A program made the translations under genes and the position numbers. Shown piece after piece: positions 56,891-64,000 of a stretch of 64,000 nt of DNA. This DNA is from Odontocerum albicorne (lineage: Eukaryota; Arthropoda; Insecta; Trichoptera; Odontoceridae). Position 1 is the stretch's first letter. Every line of letters starts with the position of its first letter. The notes beneath the pieces were generated by a model, which searched no databases, was not told where the DNA came from, and was given only the letters and a program-made list of their open reading frames with translations. The stretch is taken from positions 22,766,916 to 22,830,915 of the forward strand of contig OX463841.1 in the NCBI GenBank assembly GCA_949825065.1, in the 5' to 3' direction.

Positions 56891-57619
56891 TCATTTTTCA
56901 AATGTATAACACCAACAGTTCATTCAGGAAAAAACACACGTAAACGGGTATGTCATTCTTCCTGAATAAAATACCCATCATATGATATAAAATATTTCTT
57001 ATAAGTTTTGGTTCACGCATACAAAATGTTAAATTAATTGAAACATTCAGGTGTATAAAAAAATCAATAAACACAGAAATTTGTGTTCTTATAATTCATA
57101 TAACTGCGCGTACATGGAAACTAGAGTAACGTTTATCGTGCTAGTTAATGTTTCTTTTTATGCTCGAACTTGGCTATTAAGCAAGGAAGGATGTAAAGAG
57201 CTCCATTAACCCTTGTTTCAAATCTCTCGATAGCCTGAATTTACGTGCCTATATATTTTATGCTCGTAAACCTCCATTTTTTACGAAGTTTTATTTTTTA
57301 ATGGAAGAAAAACTTAGCACAATTTTTAAGAAAACATGTTTTCATTTTATGTATCTTTCAAAAACTGAATGCTTGCAAAGTGAGTGAGCTTTTAATTAGA
57401 TTTTGATTGTGTTATATTTAATAAACTATAATACAAAAAGACAACAAGCTGAGAACAAGTCTACACATTAAAAAAAGAGTATTTTTTTGGCTGATACCAA
57501 AACTCTTTTTTAGGGGAAATGTGACTATAATTTTTTTCTATGTATCGTACTTATTTTATTTATTGAACTGTACAATGGTTGAAGTTTTTATGAAATGTGT
57601 TTATTTATTACTTTTTTCT
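56891..57619. other. Noncoding interval
   Basis: No gene recognised. Confidence 0.45.
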
Positions 57620-57663
57620 GGTATTTTATTCAATTTTTGTTGGTATTTTATTCAATTTTTGTT
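57620..57663. repeat. 22-bp tandem duplication
   Basis: GGTATTTTATTCAATTTTTG plus TT, exact at 57620-57641 and 57642-57663, immediately beyond the tail of a minus-strand SINE-A. Confidence 0.9.
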
Positions 57664-57861
57664 GTACACAATATAACCTGGCGGATTTGTTTCTATGGGG
57701 AAATTTCTCCCAACCAACCAGAAGTTTTTAATGCGGCTTGAAGTGAAAACCAGAGTAGAACCCCTTTTTAAATAAAATTGGGTTATAGTGAGAATCGAAG
57801 TCGCATTCCGGAATTGGAAAACAGGCATGTTACCAACGATACCACCAGGTCTTCCAGGTTT
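57664..57861 (-). repeat. SINE-A copy
   Basis: On the minus strand: CCTGGTGGTATCGTTGGTAA, CATGCCTGTTTTCCAATTCC, B-box-like CGACTTCGATTCTCAC, body TCTACTCTGGTTTTCACTTC, tail CTGGTTGGTTGGGAGAAATT and ATCCGCCAGGTTATATTGTG. Confidence 0.82.
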
Positions 57862-58353
57862 CTCGTATCTTCACAATTTGCGAGGATTATAGATCTCTAG
57901 GGGATTTCAAAACAAGTTAGTTTTAAGCTATTGATTAGAGCATTTTTTATAATACCAATTTGGTGACATAAATCTAAGACCTATGAAATACTTTTAAAAT
58001 TTATTCGTAATGTTCGTGTATACATGCCAAAAACGCATAAATAACGCTCCCACTTAGATTAACTAAAGTCGATTTATGCAGCTATACGGCTCAAACCCAG
58101 TTAATTCTGAACTATTTTACCATTAAATATTTCTTTCCTTGACTTTTGAAGTTCCATGTGATATTCGCTTGAAAATAAATTATGATATTAAGTCTAAAGT
58201 TTTTAACTTTACATCCATGTGAAAATGACTTGTTTGTCACAGTCATAATGTTACTATAACATTTATTAATTTCAATAGATAAAGATAAAAGTTGTTTATT
58301 TTCCAATGAGATTTATTCCATCTAGTTCATTTATCATCTGATTGCTTAAGATA
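57862..58353. other. Noncoding interval
   Basis: No gene recognised; flank of the mariner. Confidence 0.45.
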
Positions 58354-59629
58354 CGAGGGCTGCTACTTAAGTTTTGAGATATCGCAACACCAGTGTAGAT
58401 ACGTCAAATCTGACATCAGCATCGTAAAGTTTGACATTTTTAATGGTATACGTGCTTAGAAAGTTTTGTCATACGAGTGCTATATATGTTGTTTACAGTG
58501 ACTTGAAAAATTCATCTCGGCCAAAAATGGAATTAAATCGTGATCATTTTCGTGCGATGATTATTTATGATTTTCGACGTGAACTAACTCAACGACAGTG
58601 TGCTGATCAACTCGCTTCGACTTTTGATGATAAAGCACCATCCCGGGCCACTGTGTTTCGCTGGTTTTTCGAATTCAATCGTGGTCGTAGTTTGCTCCAG
58701 GACGAATTTCGTGAAGGTCGTCCAAAATCGGTTGTTGTACCAGAAAACATCCATGCTGTGCGTGAACTGATATTGCAAGATCGTAATATGACTTATCGTG
58801 AGATTGAGGCATGTTTGGGCCTTAGTTGCACTCGCATACATTCAATATTGCATGAACATTTGGCCGTCAAAAAGATTTGTTCGCGTTGGATACTGCATAA
58901 TTTGACAATCGCTCAAAAAAGGCTCGTGTCGATTGGTCCAAAGAAATGTTGAAAAAATTCGATCGCGGTGTTTCAAAAGATTTCTATAAGATCGTGACAG
59001 GCGACGAATCATGGATCTATGCATATGAGCCAGAAACTAAACAGCAGTCGACTGTATGGGTCGTAATCCAACAAAAGTTGTTCGCGCACGAAGCACTTCG
59101 AAGCAAATGATGGCTTGTTTCTTCGGTATAATGGTCATGTCGCAACAGTGCTTTTAGTGGAACGTCGTATGGTCAATTTCGAATGGTACACCACCATTTG
59201 TTTGCAAGAAGTGTTCGGAGAAATGAGGAAAACCAACCGCCGAAGACGGATCATTCTCCACCACCACAATGCGAGCTCTCACACATCGGCTCAAACAAGT
59301 GACTTTTTGAGCACTCAAAACATCGAATTGATGGGTCACCCGCCGTACAGCCCTGATTTGGCACCCAATGACTTCTTTTTATTCCCGAACATCAAAAATA
59401 AATTGCGAGGTCAATGTTTTTCGACGCCTGAAGAAGCGGTTGATGCGTTCAAAACGCGTGTTTTGAAGTTACCTCATTCGGAGAGGAAAAAGAGCTTCGA
59501 AAATTGGTTCAAACGCATGCAAAAGTGTATTGATCTTCATGGAGAGTATTTTGAAAAACAATAAAGCCATTTTCGATGATAAATATTTGTTTTTACTGGT
59601 ATGTCTCAAAACTTAAGTAGCAATCCTCG
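58354..59629 (+). mobile_element. mariner transposon, full length (1,276 bp), inactive
   Basis: Terminal inverted repeats of about 28 bp: CGAGGGCTGCTACTTAAGTT at 58354, and CGAGGATTGCTACTTAAGTT read inward from 59629, with two or three mismatches. They are flanked by TA (58352-58353 and 59630-59631), the mariner target. Size and structure are typical. It carries one frameshifted transposase. Insertion is young enough to keep both ends and the target duplication. Confidence 0.95.
58527..59564 (+). pseudogene. mariner transposase, frameshifted, one catalytic Asp replaced
   Basis: Start ATG 58527 (MELNRDHFRAMIIYDFRREL). The helix-turn-helix half is open to 58952 (RATVFRWFFEFNRG, EGRPKSVV, MTYREIEACLGLS). 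A one-base loss in the A-run near 58914 shifts the frame. The next segment has the first catalytic Asp (VTGDESWIYAYEPE, GAC at 59003). A small deletion near 59065 and another shift near 59130 return to the original frame. The last part holds HHHNASSHTS, where the second catalytic Asp is His (CAC 59265-59267), then the third Asp in PDLAPNDFF. The overall span equals 345 codons, the usual mariner length. Three lesions plus the D-to-H change make it dead. Confidence 0.93.
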
Positions 59630-59649
59630 TATATAATCTGAAAAAAAAC

Positions 59650-60000
59650 CAACACATACGCATTAAAAGCATAGTTCGAATATATAAAACCTATGTCGGG
59701 CCAATTATGACTAATAACGTCGAAACCAGAGCCGACACAACTACAACAAAGAGCCTACTTCGATCACCCGAGACAAAAATACTTCGAACCATCACGTGGA
59801 AAATTTCTTCAAGATAGGGTCAGAAACTATTCCGACAGGCTTGCAACATAGATGATACACTCACATGATCAGGAAAAAAGATAGTACTTGTGTGACCATG
59901 TGGACAAGATAGGCAGTGACATAATCCAATACATTGAAGCATACGGGATCCCAGCAGAACATCGCATGTCAGGAGACGACTGGTTCGCAACATTCCAGAA
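59650..60000 (+). pseudogene. LINE C-terminal relic
   Basis: Reads QHIRIKSIVRIYKTYVGPIM, then TNNVETRADTTTTKSLLRSP, ETKILRTITWKISSR, then after a stop QACNIDDTL and further patches. This matches the IYK..VRP.LTY..ETRADT.KTK..LR..EMK.LR.I.G..LRDR segment after RT in a common insect LINE group. Many lesions; no ends. Confidence 0.65.
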
Positions 60001-60960
60001 ATGATTTTCTTAACATCTAAATCCTAGATTAAGAATGAAGAATAAATGTATGTTTTACTCACTCAACGAACATGTAAGGTACTCATACTTATAGCTTACG
60101 TGCTGGGTTTATGTACAAAGGGTTACAAGATTGAAAACTTGGCAAAGATTTTCCATCATTAAAAATATGTATTTTTTTAGTATTCTGGCCAAAAAGAATA
60201 TCGATTACTACTTTTTATAAAATATATTTTTTAAGTATTTTAAAGAGAACTTTGTCTCACATTATGAACGAATAATACATTTTACACAATTATATACATC
60301 TGTGTTATCCCTAGGTTAACAACAGGTATTATATACACATGTTGAATAGTTTTTCCAGTAAAGTACTGGACAAACACGTAATTTGGTTCTCAATTTTCTT
60401 TACAGTTGAAAATAATGGGACATTAAACGGTGTGATTATCTTCGTTGTCCAATATTTCAAAATCCTTCTAAACGGTTGTCATAAATTATCTTTCAAGGTT
60501 GTCATAAATTGTCACTGTTGTGTCTTTTTGTTTTTGTTATTAAATTGTACCTTTTTTAAATTCTAATGCTACTGTAGTTTGTTAGAATGATACATTTTTT
60601 TTAATTATTAAAAAAATATTATAGTATTGAAATACTATATATGGTATTCCCTAATTTTTTATATGACCACTGAGGCGTTTCGTTCTACAGTCATTTACAG
60701 AATGTTTCTATCCTTCTATTTTAAAGCACTGTGTTGAAAGCAATGGGAATGCAGCCTACCGAGGTTGTTCTTATTATTATTAATACTGTTAATAGTGAAT
60801 TGGATCTTTTTTTATTTATTTATGCTTTTCAGTCTAATTAGCAACTCTCAAAAAGATGAATAATCTCTTCATATAATTTCTAGTTAAACACAGTCATGTC
60901 AAATGTTACGATTATTAAAAATAAGATGACATGCTGGAAATCAAACATAAGTTATTGTTA
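60001..60960. other. Noncoding interval
   Basis: No gene recognised. GGTTGTCATAAATT is repeated at about 60474 and 60498. Confidence 0.45.
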
Positions 60961-61086
60961 ATAGTTAAGGCATTGATGTTATGGAGGTTTAAATACATTG
61001 TAAGTTATTTTATCAAACACGGTTTATTCCAAAACTGTTTTTTACAAAAAAGTGGAATAAACAGTGTTTGATTAAATAAATTACAA
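60961..61086. repeat. Penelope-like fold-back repeat, short
   Basis: The left flank ATAGTTAAGGCATTGATGTT and GGAGGTTTAAATACATTGTA match 29894 onward. Imperfect arms TTTATCAAACACGGTTTATT and GTGGAATAAACAGTGTTTGA face each other across about 20 nt. No CTGANGA core remains. Confidence 0.75.
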
Positions 61087-61349
61087 AACATAAGTTTGTT
61101 CATAGTTATAATATATAAATTAGATTATTTCTTAAGATATAAATTTGTGTATAGGTATAGCCTTAGGCAAATGTTTGTGTTATAAATTACTTTATTAAAT
61201 TAAATATTGAAAAAAAAAAACAAAAAATGTGGCCAATCTATCATATTATTTTTACTTCTATAACCACATTCTTTCTCCAAAATAAGTTTCTTACCATAAC
61301 AATCAAATCTCATTGATTTTAATTCAACTGATAACACTTTCTTAATTAA
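61087..61349. other. Noncoding interval
   Basis: A+T-rich; contains the unknown 5' boundary of the LINE that follows. Confidence 0.4.
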
Positions 61350-62483
61350 TCTGTTCAAAATCGTAAATTGTTCGAGAGTCTTATCCTAGACAAAATTGTT
61401 GATTCGATTCGCAATATTATTATCACTCAACAGCATGGATTTATTTCAGGTAGATCCATACTGACTAATCTACTCGAATATGAAAACTATATTTTCAATT
61501 CGTTGTCAAATGGAAAACAAGTGGACTCAATTTACACAGATTTCAGTAAAGCATTTGACAAAGTATCACATAATATACTATTAAGTAAACTAAAAGCTTT
61601 AGGAATAGTTAGCCCGCTCTTAGACTGGATCGAAAGCTACATTAAAAACCGAATACTTACTGTCAAAATCGATGGTTGTCTTTCATATCCCTTCACAGCT
61701 ACAAGTGGTGTACCCCAAGGATCGCATCTAGGACCAATATTATTTCTCTTATTCGTTAATGATATAGTTGACACAGTTAGTGATGTAGAGATTTTACTTT
61801 TTGCTGATGATTTAAAAATGTTCAAAGTCATAAATAATACTGCCTTAAATTACAAGAAAATTTAAATAAATTACAACAATGGTGTAATTTATTTAAATTT
61901 TCTTAATACTATAAGGGACTTATGAATTATATTTGATGAAAAACTTTCATTTATAGAACATGTGAACAAAATCACTCGGGAGAGTTCAAAAATCTTGCGA
62001 TTTGTACTAAGAACTGCCCAACATTTCTCGGATTTTCGAACATTAAAACTGCTGTACTGCTCTTTGGTACGTAGCCGCCTTGACTACAACTCATCAATAT
62101 GGTCTCCTCATTACGCCGCCCATGCACAAACTTTAGAACGTGTACAAAACAAATTTCTAAGATTCATAAATTTTAAACTTGGAATACCACATGAACAAAG
62201 AAATTATCCCAACTTATTAAATGCAGTGAAACTCTTGAAGCTGTGTGACAGAAGAAAAACAGCCGATATAGTACTGCTATACAAAATCATTCACTCAGTG
62301 ATTGATGCACCTCACTTACTCGCAAGTATTTCATTTCGTAATCCCACTAGATCCACAAGACAGCTCAATCCCTTTTATACCGAAAATTGCTATACTAATT
62401 ATAAAACCAACTCCTCTATAATTCGTATGCAAAGACTTGGAAACGAGTTTTGCAACAATTTAGATATTTTTAAAATATTGTAA
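61350..62483 (+). pseudogene. LINE reverse transcriptase, 5' truncated, internal deletion
   Basis: 61350-61865 encodes RT motifs: KLFESLILDKI, QQHGFISGRSILTNLLEYEN, IYTDFSKAFDKVSHNILLSK, SGVPQGSHLGPILFLLFVND and LLFADDLKMF, with the catalytic FADD intact. The frame then breaks. LNKLQQWCNLFKF appears in another frame and about 40 residues of the palm/thumb are missing near 61900-61925. The last part (61935-62483) reads IIFDEKLSFIEHVNKITRES, SKILRFVLRTAQHFSDF, LLYCSLVRSRLDYNSSIWSP and LERVQNKFLRFI, the usual C-terminal segment. Not functional. Confidence 0.88.
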
Positions 62484-62925
62484 GTATATATAATATTCGC
62501 CAGAATATCACAATATTTAGAAATAGCTACTAACTTTGTGCTCTCCTTTATTAATATAAATAACCTAGTATAAACAAAACATTAAGGACAATACTTTGCC
62601 TCTGGAGTTGAGTAACCCTGCATCAACATGTATGAAGCTTTTAATTCTGCAAAGCAACTTGCATCTCGTTCTACTAATGAGGCCATATGTTTTCTATATC
62701 TTAATATCTATCCATAAAATTCCCACAAAATTCTCAAAGATTATTAAATAATTTTAAAACGATGACTGTAATTTATTATTACTACTGCTTTTTGTATCTT
62801 CACGTTAGTTTAAGATAAAGTTGTATTATTTGTCAATAATTTTAAGTACTTTATAACCTGTCACATGTTCATTTGTATATAAAGACACTGTTGTGTCGTT
62901 AATTAAATAAATAAATAAATATTAT
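61350..62925 (+). mobile_element. 5'-truncated LINE (CR1/Jockey-group) with (TAAA)n tail
   Basis: Starts within the RT domain and keeps the C-terminal region, a 3' UTR and a terminal TTAAATAAATAAATAAAT tail (about 62900-62921). The tail abuts a minus-strand mariner at about 62926. The endonuclease and early RT are missing. It differs from the LINE at 42-46 kb in protein and 3' UTR sequence, so it is a second family. Confidence 0.85.
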
Positions 62926-64000
62926 CATTCATTCCATGCCAGCCGTGTAGAACGATTTATATTTGGTTTCAAAATAGGCGTTAATTTCGGCAATCACTCC
63001 TTCATTGGAGCCAAATCTCTTTCCCTGGAGCATCTTTTTGAGGTCAGCGAACAGCCAATAATCGCTGGGGGCCAAATCTGGAAAATACGGTGGGTGCGGA
63101 TGCAATTCGAAGTTCAACTCATGCAATTTGGCTAACGTTACCATCGACTTGTGACACGGTGCATTGTCATGATGAAAGAGAACTTTTTTCTTATTCATAT
63201 GGGGCCGTTTTTTTTGCAATTTCTGCCTTCAAACGCTCCAATAACGCTATGTAATATTCGCTATTGATGGTTTTTCCCTTTTCAAAGGGATCGATGAAGA
63301 TTATACCATGCGCATCCCAAAATACGGAGGCCATAACCTTCCCGGCCGACTGTTGAGTTTTTGGTCGTTTCGGACGACTTTCACCTCAGCTGACTGCCGA
63401 TTTGATTCCGGAGTATAGTGGTGGATCCAAGATTCATCCATTGTCACATACCGACGCAAAAACTCCTGTTTATTTCACGTAAACAGTGCCAAACAGCGCT
63501 CTGCATCATTAATGCGTTGTTGTTTCTGTTCCATTGTGAGCAAACGCGGCACCCATTTCGAAAAAAGCTTTTTCATGACCAAATGTTCATGTAAAATAGT
63601 GTAAACACTACCAAATGATATTTTCAAGATATCAGCTATCTCACACAACTTTACTTTGCGATTTTCGATCACGATTTTGAGGTATTTTTTATGTTTTGTG
63701 GTGTAACAGCCTCATTTTGGACCAGCAGAGCGTTCACCATAATTTGTGTCTGTGCGACTGCGTTTGAAATCAGCATACCACCGACAAATGGTTGTTTTCG
63801 ACGGAGCAGAGCCCGGATAACACTTTTCAAGCCATCGCTGAGTTTGAACGGTATTTTTTCCCATTAAAAAGCAATGTTTTATCAACACACGAAATGCGTT
63901 TTTTTTTTCATTGTTTTGAAAATAGCAAAAGTAGCGTCACTAAAACCACTGTAACTCAATGACACAATGTCGGGTCATGAAAGTTTGACACGTAACTTCT
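62926..64000 (-). mobile_element. mariner (irritans-like), truncated at LINE junction, runs to window edge
   Basis: A minus-strand mariner whose 3' end is cut at the (TAAA)n tail of the preceding LINE. Its 5' end lies at or beyond 64000; AGAAGTTACGTGTCAAACTT then TCATGACCCGAC at the edge could be the inner part of the terminal repeat. The missing 3' end was not found upstream of the LINE, so a deletion probably accompanied the junction. Confidence 0.8.
62929..63911 (-). pseudogene. irritans-like mariner transposase, multiply broken
   Basis: Start near 63911 (MKKKTHF). Then LIKHCFLMGKNTVQ, a helix-turn-helix region (APSKTTICRWYADFKRSRTD), and an open piece 63672-63475 (ENRKVKLCEIADILKISFGS, HEHLVMKKLFSKWVPRLLT). 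The first catalytic Asp lies in YVTMDESWIHHYTPES near 63450-63410. A final open piece 63219-62929 carries the second and third Asp (FHHDNAPCHKS; PDLAPSDYWLF). The three Asp codons survive, but stops and frameshifts between the pieces, and loss of the C-terminus, make it inactive. The motif set is that of the irritans subfamily and differs from the mariner at 58.4 kb. Confidence 0.88.

Overview
This is a eukaryotic, A+T-rich window (roughly two thirds A+T by eye), most likely from an insect or another arthropod. Nothing bacterial is present: no operons, no rRNA, no CRISPR array. The density of mariner, hAT, Helitron, RTE-like and CR1/Jockey-like LINEs, together with tRNA-derived SINEs, is what arthropod intergenic or intronic DNA looks like. 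The species cannot be fixed from this sequence.

Layout. 0-8.5 kb: worn LINE fragments (165-440, 2640-2790, 5660-6290), a SINE, small tandem repeats, and an inverted pair of Penelope-like termini at 7.2 kb. 8.5-17.4 kb: a mariner relic, a second SINE family (SINE-B), and two RTE-like LINE relics on the minus strand (12.5 kb and 15.3-16.9 kb). 17-31 kb: Penelope-like fold-back repeats (17.1, 25.0, 29.9 kb), a cleanly bounded 796-bp hAT deletion derivative (18.7-19.5 kb), SINEs, a diverged local duplication (21.0/22.2 kb), and several unexplained GC-richer blocks. 31.3-31.7 kb: the only convincing host coding exon, Gly/Leu/Pro/His-rich, ending in a good 5' splice site. 34.3-36.1 kb: a Helitron with both ends and a Pif1-like helicase fragment. 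36-42 kb: another LINE relic, three SINEs and a 42-bp tandem repeat. 42.3-46.5 kb: a near-complete LINE on the minus strand with one uninterrupted 997-codon endonuclease/reverse transcriptase frame. 46.5-58 kb: a 77-bp satellite array with a three-unit periodicity, more SINEs (one with a triplicated tRNA head), a 471-bp Tc1/mariner-type deletion derivative, and a severely 5'-truncated sister copy of the LINE. 58.3-64 kb: a full-length but broken mariner, LINE fragments, and a second mariner (irritans-like) running to the window edge.

How the parts relate. The main system is a retroposon partnership. At least eleven tRNA-derived SINE-A copies end in a tail closely matching the 3' tail of the LINE at 42.3-46.5 kb, whose open frame could supply the enzyme that moves both. 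The DNA transposons are all broken or deleted. A second layer is the octamer TACGAGTA/TACTCGTA, found at least 25 times, mostly outside recognised repeats and roughly ten times the composition expectation. The single host exon and the GC-richer noncoding blocks suggest the large, regulatory-rich neighbourhood of a developmental gene; that part is inference.
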